DNA of 64,000 nt from Acheta domesticus (Eukaryota > Arthropoda > Insecta > Orthoptera > Gryllidae): positions 71,876,984 through 71,940,983 of the forward strand of contig JAHLJT010003656.1 of NCBI GenBank assembly GCA_031308135.1, in the 5' to 3' direction. The notes below the pieces were generated by a model. That model searched no databases, was not told the DNA's origin, and saw only the letters and a program-made list of their open reading frames with translations. Of this stretch, positions 47,020 through 60,370 are shown piece after piece (the first letter of the stretch is position 1; each line of letters opens with the position of its first letter). Position numbers and translations under genes: made by a program.

Positions 47020-47116
47020 GCCCCCCCCTCTTGTTTTTCTTTTCTTTTCATTCTTTTCCCTTTCTTTCTTTCATATTCATTGTGAAAAAGAAAACGTCAC
47101 CGTGTCTCTCCCTGTA

Positions 47117-47157
<41 letters not shown>

Positions 47158-47312
47158 CCTCTAAACACATTAATCTTCTGGGTGAAAAAACACATAGAAG
47201 TGCCAACTTTCATGGAGATTGGTCGTACGGTGTCGAAGTTTTCCTCATATCTATATCTATATATAGATAGAGATGTATATACCAACATTCATTTTTATTT
47301 ATATAGATTTGC
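47020..47312. repeat. Interspersed repeat family A, copy 2, with (CT)n
   Basis: (CT)n at 47121-47152 is followed by CTTCTGGGTGAAAAAACAC and GTGCCAACTTTCATGGAGAT, ending with (TATC/TATAGA) words near 47250-47310. Same order as at 7015-7566. Confidence 0.6.
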
Positions 47313-50300
47313 TTGGTAATTGTAAATAAGAGATATTATGGTGTAAGAAGTATTCATACTGACACACATTGAGCAAATGGAATTAGTAAGGGATTTTACA
47401 CATTTCATTTTATATTTGTGTATGACCCACCGAAAGAACCAAAGAATTCACATTAAATAAAATCTTAAACAAGTAACTGAAAGCTTTGATTAGTTCTGAA
47501 AGTATTATCTAAACTGTTGTACTTTAACTGTTTACAAATAACAAATTTTCTCTTCACTTTTTGAAACTTGACTACATTCTGTTACATTCAAACTTGAAAG
47601 TCTTTCTTTTTTTCTAATGATGTAACAAATAGACAATGATGCTTGTTTGTGATTGTTTCAGAAGAATCACAAACAAACAAGTAAATGATTTATTCTCAAC
47701 AGGTTTGCTTGGAACAAAAATACAATACATATGCTTCAATTAACTTTCTTTATAATGGCAATTATTCAAGTTTGGGAAACAAATTGTTTTGACTGCATCT
47801 ACAAAATGGATGAAAATAGGCCAGATGTTAGTTAATGCATGAGAGGCCTCTTATGGTCATGGCTAATTGCCAAAGTTGTACTTGTATCAGATTCTGATTC
47901 GTAGTGGAAAAGTCTTACTTTCTTGCATTATCAACCATCCTTTCTTTTTGAAGGAAAAATTCATTTAACCTTTTTAGTTTAATTTGTACATGAAAATTAT
48001 TGAGAATTATTGGATGCCAGTGGCACCTTTCATATTTTTATTCTAACCTTATTAGTAAGAATGGGGACGAAAAATTTCTAGTGGCTTTTCTCCTGAAGAA
48101 AAATACATCCGTTTAAGGTGGAAACAAATGTCATCTATAGAAAGTATATAGTTTAGGTTAAATGTGTATTAAAGTTGTCACAACAAATTTTGTAACTTTT
48201 CTGAAAGTTATGATTCATTTTATTTCAGTTGTAAATTTAAAAAAAATAAATAAAAAAAAATTTAAATATAGTGGACGTTCTTTTTAACAAAGGTAATTCA
48301 AATTTCGTATAAAAATATTAAAAGTGAAGAGTGGATTGTGATAATTACTTCGCTAATAAAGACCTTGAACTTTGTGTTCAGAAATGTTCCTTTCACCATA
48401 ACAATTTTGTGCAAGAATTTGATAGTTTAATGTATAAATATAGTCATGTCAAAATATTGTATTTCAAGAGCTAGTTTTAGTGCATTGAGTATTTTGTGGT
48501 ACAAGTTTATAGTTAAAATGTTGGTGTATTCTTTCAAATACAGTGTGTGTTCATTGTCTGGTGGTTCTTTATGATTAAAGTAATTAGTATTTTGTGTACT
48601 TTATAAAACAATTTATTGGGACACTTGAAAGAAAGAAAACATTGCAATTGCTATAAATGGTCAGTTTTCATGTATTTCTCACATGAAATGTACTTATTAG
48701 TGCAAAAATCTTATGTCAGTGATTGTGGTTGTGAGCATCCATGTGTGCAGCTGTGTGATTCATATTGAGCAAACTGGACTTGTATTAACAGACAATAGAT
48801 GAAATACTTGGGTCTCTCAATTGGAAGAAGAGGATTCGTGTTGCCTGCTGTTCTGCGCTGGATATGCCACTGTAGGTTCCTTGTATATTTAAATATTGGA
48901 TGGCTGCAAATAAATTATTTGTTTCCATATTTTGAATTATGGTCATACTTCCTGTCCTGTCCTGGATGCTGCTGAGGAATTCACCTTCCAGCTTTTGTGA
49001 ACTAAAATGGGACAGATGGTGAGCCTCCTCAGTTATAGGGTTGAATAATGTAGCTACTAGGTATGTACTACTGTATTAAGTAATGGTGGAGGGTTAATAA
49101 TTCTCATAGAATAACATTACTATAGCCCTCAATGAAAAACTTTCTTATGCAATTCATTTCAAACTAAAGTTTTGTTAATTCTGATTTCATATCTGTTGAG
49201 TTGGATATGTTAAGAGGTACGCCATCATTTACTGTTTTCTGGAAAAGGATTTTGATTTTGCGAAGTCAATAGCTAACATGTTTTCATCATACTTTTGTAA
49301 TATGTTATAAACACTTGTGATCTGCTTTAATTTTGTAATTCTAACCTTGTAATATGATTTACAAACTTAATACATATAGTGAACAATAAATGTAAACTAT
49401 GTGCTACAAATGTTTGAGTGTGTGGGAAGCAACAGAACATTTGCTCATGAACAATTTGTGGCTGTGCTACAGAAGTCGCCCAAGGATTGTTCGTTGGAGG
49501 AGAGGATTCCACCAGTTCTGACAAATTCAAGTTGTTGTTTTTTGTTTGTTTGTTGTTGTTTTTTCAAGAAGAAAAAGAAGAAGGTTGGTTTGTGGATACT
49601 TGCAATTGAACAAAGACTCAATTTAATTGTTTTTCATGTTTTATTTGTGCTGCTCAATGTTTTTGTAATTAATTTTTTTATCAAAGAATTATATGAAATA
49701 GTTTATGATCATGTGTAATTAAGATCTATTTTCTTATGTTCAGCATGTATAAAGTGGAACAAAAATAAGGACTCTTAGAATTTTGACTTGTGCGCTATAT
49801 TCTCAGAATTAGATTAAGCCAATAAATGTATATTCAGTCATGAGTAAAGAGTATATAATGAAAATTATGCACTGTGAAGATTTCAAACCAAATTCAGAAT
49901 AAAACCAAACAAAATATTTGTTAAGATTAAGGGATATTGCACATGTGAAAAATTCTTGAAGTTTGCTTCTCAGGTTGCTTCTTCAAACTTGTTTTGGAAC
50001 ACTATTACTCTACAGGAAAATTGAATGTTGTAACTTTGTAATTTGATTTATGCATTACCCAAGTTGATACCTCAATAGATATTTTTTGGAAAAATTGAAT
50101 AAGAATTAACTTTTTAATTTTTCAAAATTGCACTGTTTCTAGATATGTATTTTTTATTTACTGAGAATTATAGTCTATATTGTAAGTGTGCTGTCTAAAA
50201 CATTTTGAATGATAGATAATGATTATGTTAAACATACTACAATTAGTATAATTATGAAGGATACTTCTTAGGATATGACAGTTCGTTTTCTACTCGATTT

Positions 50301-51739
50301 TCTGTTTCTTAACTTATCTGTTTAAAATTTATAGAGATGTCCATTGCAAAACAATGGGTTGATTTTATTATCTAATTTTTGGTGCATTACAATTTTATAT
50401 AGTTCATATTTTGTTTTAATGTATTAAAAGTGCTACTTTAAATTCCTTTCCTTTATTAATTGGATTGCACATTGTCTGAACTTCAAAAATAGTGATATAT
50501 ATATATTGGTTATTTGTAGTATACAGTTCAGTGAAAAAAAATTGAGTCATAAACATAGCACTTCTGTTCTTACTTTATTACTTTTAATTGATACTTTTAA
50601 GACGTTAGACAAAATGCAATCCTTTTGGAGTTTTTGGAAATACTTTTAAGAATGTTTTCTTGAAACAGCAGTTCTATATGTTATATTAGGAAGATGTGAT
50701 ACAAAATATTGTCAAAATATATACTCTACAAAGTTGATTATTGATTTTCAAGGTTTTGGGAATTTAATATGGAATTTCAAGATGAAATTGTTCGAATATT
50801 TTTCAGTTTTCACTGTTATTGTGGTTGTTTTTCTGTTTGTCTCTCTCTTTCTCTTTTTTCTCCCTCTTATTCTTTTTTTCATTTTTCTTAGATTTATTAT
50901 TAATTTGTTTAATTGAAAATTAAATTGTATGCATTAATATGAATAGTAATTGTCTGCAATAATTCAGTAAAATGAACATTCCTTTTCATAATTGATAAAC
51001 GTATTTGGTATCAATATCTATGATGTGTTAGTATTAAGGTAATAATAAATATTTGAGAGTTTGAATCAAATAGTGCTGTATAAGTTTGAAAAATATTCTA
51101 TAGATTAATAAAGATTTGTGTATTTCTATTTTTGATTTATATGGCTTTTAAAAATATTTCAGAAGGCTTGATAACATTTTCTTGGAATGGATTCTGCTTT
51201 CTTTATTACATAAATAGAAAAGACTGATGAATTTTATTGTGCTTTAAGTATAATTTTGTGTCCAATGGTGTTAAGTTATTTGTATTACTAAATAATTATT
51301 TCTTTACTAATCAAGAATGAAATAAAGTATTGAATATGTCAGGTTCAGGTCAAACAGTTTCAAATTGTTTCTGGAACAATCAAAGGAAATGTGTGTCCAA
51401 GTGCTCCTTCCCTCTTCTGTTTACTTGCTTTTGCTTCTCTTCTTTACTGATATGTCTCCATAGAGGCATGTCTCTGTTGCAGAATCATATTCATTATTGT
51501 CACAATTATGTTACATGTAATGAAATATTTCCAAGGGTCAGGTGTGGATCCAGCCGATCATTGGGGATTATAGATTTTTGTTAAATAATAAACATATTAG
51601 TTATTATATTGTATATTATTTTTGTAGAGTATATATGATACTATACAATATTATTTTTTAAATAATTACATAATTCTAACATAAATATTTAAATCAATTT
51701 TGCCAAATATAAGAAGGTAACAAACGAAAACTCAAGGAC

Positions 51740-51750
51740 GGGGGGGGGGG
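51740..51750. repeat. Poly-G run
   Basis: Run of 11 G in AT-rich sequence, followed shortly by T- and C-rich sequence. Confidence 0.85.
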
Positions 51751-51788
51751 ATGGTCTCCCTTTTTTTTTTCCTCTCACAAAACTCTCT

Positions 51789-52741
51789 AACCCTTTTGTG
51801 ATCGATTTATTTATTTTTTCTTCTTTTTTTCTGGAATTTTGAAACAAAACTTTGTATTTAAGTTACTTTTTAGTTACTATTTCAATATTGATTACTGAAA
51901 ATTGTTGTTAATGCTTAGTTTTTTAGAAACTGTTAGTGGCACATATCTGTCCCATTGAACCGTGCGGGTGTGATGGAACATAATAATACTGAGAAGAAAA
52001 TGAATTTTTTCTAGATTTCTAATTATAAAACAACACAATAATCAAAAAGTAATAATTACACTAATTTTTAAAAAATGGAAATGGAAGATCAATACAATGG
52101 GTTACTTCACATTCTTGGCATATAGTGTCTGTTCTTTTCTACTTTTGCTACCCTCCTACTGCTGCCTTGTAACTGCAAAAAATATGCATGGTCGTAAATA
52201 TGGGAAAATTTCAAATTCAGGATGTAATACCATGAATTAAATAAATGAAATAGAAATATTAAATGAATGAAAAAAATGAAATAGAAATATTATGAAAAAA
52301 ATGAAATAGAAAATGAATGAAATAGAAATATTAAAATGTCATAAAAATCACAGGAAAAAAGAAAACTTTCCAAATGAGAGAACTTTTTGAAACGGCCACA
52401 TGACAAAAAATTCACTAAATCACTTGGGAAAAAAAAAAAAAAAAGCTGCATTATAATTAATTAAATAATTCAAAACAAACGAAAATAAACCTTACAACAA
52501 AATAAAAAGCTCAGAAAAAAATAAAACTGTCGAAAACGAGGAACGCAATATGCACCTTCCTGTAACAACGACAATAAATCACACAATTCTTAGAATCAAT
52601 CATATCTGAGCATCAGAACACAGTACACACACTCTCTGCAAGATTGCAGAATGCACCAGTAGAGGGTTACATGCATCCCAGCGAACTTCTTGAGCACTGT
52701 TTTGTGGGACATATATGTCCCACTGGTCATGAAAGGGTTAA
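51789..52741. mobile_element. piggyBac-like MITE
   Basis: The right end read inward is TTAACCCTTTCATGACC (TTAA at 52738-52741); the left end is TAACCCTTTTGTGATCG at 51788-51804. The inverted match is good, though the left TTAA has become CTAA. Near the right end lies a perfect 20-nt palindrome (52704-52723, GTGGGACATA and its complement). A decayed copy, GTGGCACATATCTGTCCC, lies near 51940. TTAA targets and CCCTTT ends fit piggyBac. No transposase. A tandem array of AAATGAAATAGAAATATTA units (52235-52335) lies inside. Confidence 0.55.
52235..52335. repeat. Short tandem repeat array
   Basis: Units of the AAATGAAATAGAAATATTA type, about four, with variable spacing, inside the piggyBac-like element. 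Confidence 0.7.
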
Positions 52742-55700
52742 TGATTGTCACAGTTGTTAAGACTTATTTCTGCCTTTTCATTCTCTTTTAACATTTCCAT
52801 ATTTATTGTCTTCCTTCTTTTTTTTCTCTTCTTTCTTATTACTATCTGTTTAGCACAAAGCTCATATGTTTTCCATAACCACAGGAAATATAGATTTTTT
52901 TGACAATTGTTGTCATTTTGTATTGTAAAAACAAAGATATTTTTCCATGCATGTGCTTAAAATGTCAACAACAACAACAAAAAAAATGAAATAAAATTCT
53001 GTACTAAAAAGGTATTTCTCATTGTGAAAATTGTCAAAAACTGCCAAGTTGATGCAAGGATTGATGAGAAACATTACTTGTTGTTAATTTTAAAATTACA
53101 ATTCTAATAGAGAAGCATATTATTTGCAATTGTTTTTAAGATAATTGAATGACAATGTGATAACTAGTATAATTATGTGTTCATACTGTACCTGAGCTCA
53201 ATTTTTCTTGACTGGACAAGTATGTATACTTCATATGAAGGTATTCAAAATAACTAATGTAATAGCTCTGAGATATAAAAGTTAGTGGTAATATTTATTT
53301 TTCTATTACTTTTGTGTTTTTTTGCTAAATTTGTTGACTTCTTACTTTCATGTTCTAATAAATGTCATTAAAAGTTTTGCTTCTGATTTATATATGTGGG
53401 TAAAAGTTAATTGCATATTTGTAAACAGTATTTATGAATGTGATGGCAATGATGTAAGACGGTAGATGAGAACATACAGAGCATTTGTGAGGAAGTTTCA
53501 ACCAAAGTGTTATTTTTAATATTGTTGAATATTTATGTATGTCACACTTCAATTTTTAAATATACTGGAACAATTTTTTTCCTGTACACTGCTAATGTTC
53601 AATTATGTAAAATCATTTCTAATAGATTAATTTTATGAAGTTCATCGACATAAACAGTGATATTAGTCACAGGCTACTCGATGGCATGTGGGTCCAGCGA
53701 TGGGTTATTGAGGGCCAAAGCAGTCTTCAACCTGCAGTTGGCAGGTCGTGGTGCAGCTTTGCAGAATGGGGTGAAGGCAGACATTTCAAGTGATTATCAA
53801 AAATCAAGGCTCTGGAGAAGAATGCACTTTAAGTAGGCAATGAACATAATTGTGCATGTTATGTCGACAGGCAGGTGATGTCTCTCTGATGAGTACAAAA
53901 CTCTGTCCCCAATGTTGCATTTGAAAGTTCTATTTGTAATTTGTGAAAATATGATTTTTTAACAGGACATATGTTCATGGAAGATTGAATTTTATACAAT
54001 GCACCAACAGCATATTTAAAGCAACTCCACATTCTGGATGTTTATCTTTATTTTTAGAAGGTACCTTTCTGTGAGAATGTTCAATTGTTTTACTATTCAG
54101 GTTCATAATTATTCATCTACAATGCACTAAAACAATAAACAATATTATAATTGGTACAAGATTATTTAAAGGGTGAATTCTTTTATATTTGGCATTCTTT
54201 CCCATTTGGTATTCAGTGTCGAAAATAAAATTTTAAAAAATTCATAAATAATTTTTCACATTTCAGTAATGTCAACAAAATTGATATTGTCATATTAATA
54301 GATTTGCATTTCCTGTAATGTTATTTCTAATTTTTGTGAAGGGTGTTCTGGGAAGAGAATTTGGTAGGATATTGATTACACTCTCAAATTCTCAGTCAAG
54401 TGTTCATCATTAATTTTAAAGAAGGCTCTTTGCAGCTTCTCTCCCAAAAAGCCTTAAAAAGAATAAATCATTATAAGAAATAACTACTGAAGTAGAGTGC
54501 TGTTGTAAATTGTGTGTTGTGAAGTATTGCTTTAGTCCTGAAGTGATATACAATTGATGTCTTTTGCAATTTTCAGTGATACATGAATTAGTTGCTAATT
54601 CAGTTGATGACACTGTAAAGAAATACAATTTTTAAAATGTTGCTCTATATGTTCTCTTCTGGCAACATTATTAGCTAACAACTCAATGCATTGAAAGTAT
54701 TTGTATGACATATCAGTGGATTCATGTATAACTCTCATTGCAATTTTTTAGTTTTCAAAATTGTTTTCATTTCTATTTACATCAAATATTTCTATGTGAA
54801 GTTCAGTGACTTTGTTCTACAAATTCATTCATATAAATAGTATGCTACGTATAAAAAAACTACAATTTTTCCAAAAATTTGTTAATTTTATGTGAAAAAT
54901 ATTTTTTTTAAAGTTATGTCTCTAATTTGCTCATGAACAGCATATAAAATCCTCACATAATTAACTATTGTAACAAAAACATTTTTCATGAATGAATCAT
55001 AGGAGTAGAAATTTTCATGAATAAAGATGAAGTATGATATATTTTCATGAATTTTTAATAAATTAATGTTGGCCGATAGACAAAATATTGTTGCAAATAT
55101 AGGTTAGGAGACATACCTGTGGTTGGAATTGCAAACTGTAAAGAAATTTTGCAATCTAACTAAATTTCTATATTAAATCATGTTTGTGTATTTGGAGATA
55201 CCATTGTAAGTCAAATGTCAAGAAATAATAACACTAAACATCAATAAAGACATTTTTTGCTTTCTCAAGTAATTCTAAACAAAATTAAAACACTGTTATT
55301 ATAATAAGTTACATAGTTCTTTGTAACGTAAACTCAGTGCAAGCTTTATACATCCAAATTAAATGCGCCTCAGGTTGATATTTGAAGACTAAATCACACT
55401 GAAGGCTTGGCCTGATTATTTTCAGGCAAATGTCACTGAGTAATAAAGTAATCTCTTATTACATTTATTTCGTCATCAATTTGATGTGTTATTCATAAAA
55501 TAGTATTTATTTGTAGCATATTTTTTTGAAAGTATGTTGTCGTATTTCATTTCTTAATTTATAAATAAGGATTAAATTAATCTTGTGTTTTAGGATGATA
55601 TGTTCATTATGAAATGGCTTAAATAGTTAAGGAAATTGACATTGAAGGAAATCTACTCCACATCCTTGGTTTTGATGACAAGCTCATTTATAAAGAAATA

Positions 55701-56615
55701 CAAAATAAAAATTTCAAATGACATTATATTATACTTGCAAAAAAATAGTATTTAGAAATACAATAGGCAATTCAGACCATGCTTTTCATAAATGAAATGT
55801 ATTGTCAGTGTGAAAATTAATTATTTGCTTTAATGTGATTGGCAAGCTTTTATTTTATTTTATTAATATTTTTTATATTATTTATTCCAAAAAAGTAAAT
55901 TGAAACCTGATGTCATGATCAGGGCTAGGATTTGTGTGTAATTAATTACATTTCAGTGGCCTGCAGCAGCAAAAATGTTGCTGAACTAAACCACACAAAA
56001 TGGTTTTCCAAAAAGTAGCTTCCACAGTGCTCACGAACATTATAAAATCCTCATGTAATTAAATATTTTAACGAAAACATTTTTCCTAAATGAATTATAG
56101 TACAATATATTTTGATGGTAGAATCATAGTATGATATTTACAGAGATTCCCATACCTAGAAAATAAAAAAGGTAGCCTTTCCACGATGCAGCTTGGCAAT
56201 AGCAAATATTTAATAACAGGTGGTCTCTTCCATGGAGGTTAACTGATGCCTGGCATGAGCTGTATCGTAAGCAGTGATGACACTGAATATGAGAATTCAG
56301 TCACTACTTGGAATGTGAGAAAAGGTGGAATAACACAATCAAATATTTGTCAAAGTCAAAGTCATTTGTCTAAGTCAAATCAAAACTTCATTTTCTTTGT
56401 GTTCCTTTGTATCTAATGAAACCAGTGAAATATCTCGCATGGCTTGAGACTACATAGTTATTTTTCAATATCTTCATGCATTCAAAATTAGTAGTAAAGA
56501 TTTGTTTCCTCTGTAGTTAAAGTCAAATCTTTGCCCTAAGTTTACTAATTAGGATTTTTGAAATTATTCGAAACATTTGATTATCTACATTTGTCCATAT
56601 ACCTGGAATGTAAGG

Positions 56616-57833
56616 AAAACTCTAATATTAAGATGTTTAAATAAGTTCCAACTGCATAATTTTAAACAGTCAAGTTTTTATTCTGGTTTTAAAACATAGT
56701 AAAATAATAAATTGGCGAGATCTGTGGCAACGTTTCGAAGGTCATTGTTCCTTCATCATCAGGCCATTTTTACAGTTTTAAGTTAAAATTATGAAAGAAA
56801 AGAAAAGAATAAATCAATAAACATGTCTACAACCATAAATTACAAAAAGAAATTATTGAACAATTGTCTTCAACCTAATAAGTAATTAAACCTAATTCAG
56901 CTTATGATACATTACCGATGTTTATCATTGTTAAATTTTCTTTGTAGCATTGACAATTTGAATTGGTTGAATTTGAATTTGCATTGGTTGAATTATGTTT
57001 GTCTTATGATGCATAAATTAAACATTAGAGATAATACTCTCCAATTTTTATTTGTATTATGAAAGTCTAATTATATAAGAATGAAAGCGATATGTGCATC
57101 GCATCTACATTCATAATGTCGTGATGCCACATTGCTAAAATATAAGTAAAATATATGTAATCACAATTGTAAAAAACATTAAATTCTATTTTACATAAAG
57201 CATTAAACATTCTTTTTCATTATAGAAAACAAAACCTTTAACAAACTTATTACTGGTGGCGATGGTGTAACGGTTAGCGTATCGGACTGTTATACCCAAG
57301 TTCGCGAGTTCAAACCCAATTGAAGCCGTGGATTTTTAGGGGCGAAAAAATCCTTCGTACACCTTCCTTTGGAGGGGAAGTAAAGCCGGCTGTCCCATGT
57401 TAGTAGATTTACTGCATGTTAAAGATCCTCGAGCCTAAATGACGCGTCTGAGCTAAATTCAAAATTGCGTGTTTCGTTGCCCAAGGAATACCTTCTTTCT
57501 CCGCTAGTTGGTGAAAGGAGAGTAGCGAAATTTGCATGGTCAGACGGAAGAGCAGGCCTCATGGCCTGAGTCTCACCACATAAAATAAGGCAATTCATTT
57601 CAATTCAAAAATTTACAAACTAAGACTAATAAGGGATGGCAAGTGTGCAATACATCAAAAATGATAATTATAATGACCTTCAAAACAGACAGATCTCGCC
57701 AATTTTTTATTTTACTTTGTTTTAAAACCAGAATAAAAACTTGACTGTCTAAAACTATGCAGTTGGAACTAACTTAAACCTCTTAATGAATATATGAGAC
57801 AGCCTAACTTGTTCAAATTCAAAACTCTAATAT
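56616..57833 (-). mobile_element. Penelope-like inverted-repeat element with 13-bp target duplication
   Basis: The left arm (56629 to about 56745) and right arm (about 57684-57787) are inverted repeats of about 105 bp sharing TTCCAACTGCATA, CAGTCAAGTTTTTATTCTGG and GGCGAGATCTGT. Outside lie perfect direct repeats AAAACTCTAATAT (56616-56628 and 57821-57833), with 33 extra non-inverted nt at the right. On the minus strand the left part holds CTGATGA (56756-56762), a 5-bp stem GAAGG/CCTTC, then GAAAC-GTTGCCA. Penelope-like elements have inverted repeat ends, a short extension, and hammerhead motifs, which fits. A SINE is inserted inside. No protein remains. Confidence 0.62.
57250..57611 (+). mobile_element. 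Full-length tRNA-derived SINE
   Basis: The head GGTGGCGATGGTGTAACGG, TTAGCG, ACTGTTAT and GCGAGTTCAAACCC resembles a tRNA (Asn-like: GTT in the anticodon position) with A and B boxes. The body includes AAAGCCGGCTGTCCCATG and CTCCGCTAGTTGGTGAAAGG; the tail is AATTCATTTCAATTC. Flanking words TTTAACAAACTTA (57237-57249) and TTTACAAACTAA (57612-57623) look like a decayed target duplication. A truncated copy lies at 44640-44825. The head mismatches exclude a working tRNA gene. Confidence 0.8.
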
Positions 57834-60285
57834 CTTTGTATATATTCAATATTTTGTTTGCAATATGTTTAGTATTCTTAAAACGTTATTTTGGGAGATA
57901 ATTGTTAAGTTTTAATGCAATTTTTAGTGGTGAATTATTTTAGAAGATCTGGATGAAACTCCACAAGATATTACAGAGATAAAAGATTGTTACTTATATT
58001 TTAATTGGGAGTTTGGAATAAGTTTTAATTAGTTCAAAGTAAATTTGAGACAAAAGACTCAGTTTTACATTTGAACATTTAAAACATTGCATTATAACTC
58101 CCTATTTAGTAAATGGTCAAATGACAAAAAAGGATTAAGGAACTTTCTCTCTGCAACACAAAATCATTCCGTCAATTTTATCACAAGAAAAGAAATCTTG
58201 TTCTATGGCTAGTGTTAAAATCATGTTATTCAGCTTTTCTAACTTTGAATCTTTGACATTTGTTTAATATATTATCTTCTCAATTTTCATCTTTTTATTC
58301 AATTTTGCACCCTTATTTGAACATTATTTGTCCATTTGTATGTACATGTTAAGGTGCATGGTATTCTGTGTAAATCCAAGCCCTGGTCATTGTTTATGCC
58401 TAATCTTCATTCTCGTGAAGTTAGTCCCTTTCTATGATTTGATATTTTGGACTGAATACTTTGCAAATGTTGAGTGTGGGGAAAAAATATAGTTGACCTC
58501 TATGTGACCATTTCCTATTGTTTACTTGTCAGAGTGGTTTTCAGTGAATTCAGAGAATCTGAGAAGATTTTTGAGAAAAGTTAATTGTAGCTGTTTTTTA
58601 TATTCAATTTATTTCTTTGTTTGAATTTTATAGTGAATATTTTTGATGGTAGGCTTGTAGTTTTTAAATGGGCGATTCCATCATAATCTGATTCAGAATT
58701 CAAAAAAATCAGCAAAATGCTACTAAGTTAATTTATTTACATAGTAGTTTTCTATTTCCTGTTAGAATTAATAATAGGAACACATGAAAATAAAACACTA
58801 TCAATTATCTTTGAAAATAATCACTAAATAGCTCCATATTATATTATGTCAGCAAGTAGCCTTTCTTAATTTACAGAAACCAAAAATCCTCTTGAACACA
58901 TTTGATGTATCTACAAGTTTTCAGTTAATTTAATGAATATTAGTGATGAATGCAAGTTGTTGATAATTTTCATGATGTGACGTCAGTATTACATCAGATT
59001 TTACAAAGAAAGAATTATGGTCATGAGACTGATTTCTGAAACAAACAGTCTATAGTTTGAAAAAAAGTTTTAAGGGAACAAATAATGCAAGTACAAGTCA
59101 GAAACTTTCAATTCGTCTACATGTTAATTTTATAATGTTTTCAAGCTAATTTTAGATCAGAATTAATGTGAAATCCTTCACTTTGTTTATTAATTTTTGA
59201 AGTATTAGAGTTAACTGTAACAACATCTGCTATGAAAATCAAATGAATTTTTATTGTTTTTTTATGGTGCCATATTGCTGGAAATTTCATCAATTTAGCT
59301 TCTTTTTTATCTGTCAGATTCATAGCAACTCTAGTGTCAGAAACAGGTTTGAATATGTAGTTTCTCTTTATTCCAGGTATCTATATTCCTTTTTCTAGTC
59401 TGTCATTAATGAACACTGTACCAACTTCAATTGCATATTTATTATCCAAAAGAATTCCATTTGTTTTAAATCACATCCTGAGCACATTGCACAAATTCAA
59501 TTTTTCTTCATTGCATCGTCCTTTGCATGGAATCGCCCAAAAACAATATTTCTTAATGGTAAATTTAGGTTTGCATTTACAAGTAAGGAAGCCGATGGTT
59601 TACTTGTGTACATTCATCACTCAACTGCTTATATTTCTTTTCATAATTTAGACCAATTATCTTAAAAGAATATGGAGAATTTCGGTAACCTCTTGTTTAA
59701 AACTTTGTCAACTGGGCTTTTGTGTGTTTTATCATGTATGTCAATTTAGAATGCAGTTTCATTTTATTTTTTGACTTAGTATTTCTGAACAATTTTCCTC
59801 TTTTTGTTTCATTACATTTTATTCTGTTACACAACAGCATGGATTGTGATAAACTATCTAAAATGAATTGATTGTATATTTTAAATTTACTTGAAAGTTT
59901 GGGTTTAATTAGGCACTGTAAAAAGAGCTTATTTTGGCCTTGCAGTATTACTTTGTACAAAAATATGATTAAATCATATGTGACACGCTTATTGCTTCAG
60001 GAACATTCTGATCTTCTGGTGATTCCACAAGGCCTCACTACGTATGAAGCGAGTCTATTTTCAATTAGGCATAATTAATGTCACTAAGTTAGAGACAAAG
60101 TAACCTGGTTTTATAGTAATCAGAAGTTATGACTAACTGGGTGACAAACATAAGCCCTTTTTTAATTTAATTTTTTAAACAATTTTTTATTGAAGCCAGT
60201 TATGAATATTAGGTTTTGTTGCAAGTAACTTGAATTATCAGGGGAAAAACAATCAGTAGTCTTGTCATTGTCACTGTTCTGTGTT

Positions 60286-60370
60286 GTCTTCTTCTTCTTC
60301 TTTTTTTTCTCTTTTCTTTTTTCCTTTTTTTCTCTCTATTTTTCCCTTTCTTTCTTTCTTTCTTTCTTAA
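60286..60370. repeat. Polypyrimidine tract with (CTT)n and (TTTC)n
   Basis: CTTCTTCTTC start, then T/C mixture and TTTCTTTCTTTC at the end. Confidence 0.85.

Noticed and set aside
57253..57326. tRNA gene
   Set aside because: Box A and B words are present, but the acceptor and anticodon stems do not pair well, and the sequence continues into a SINE body that has a second copy at 44.6 kb.
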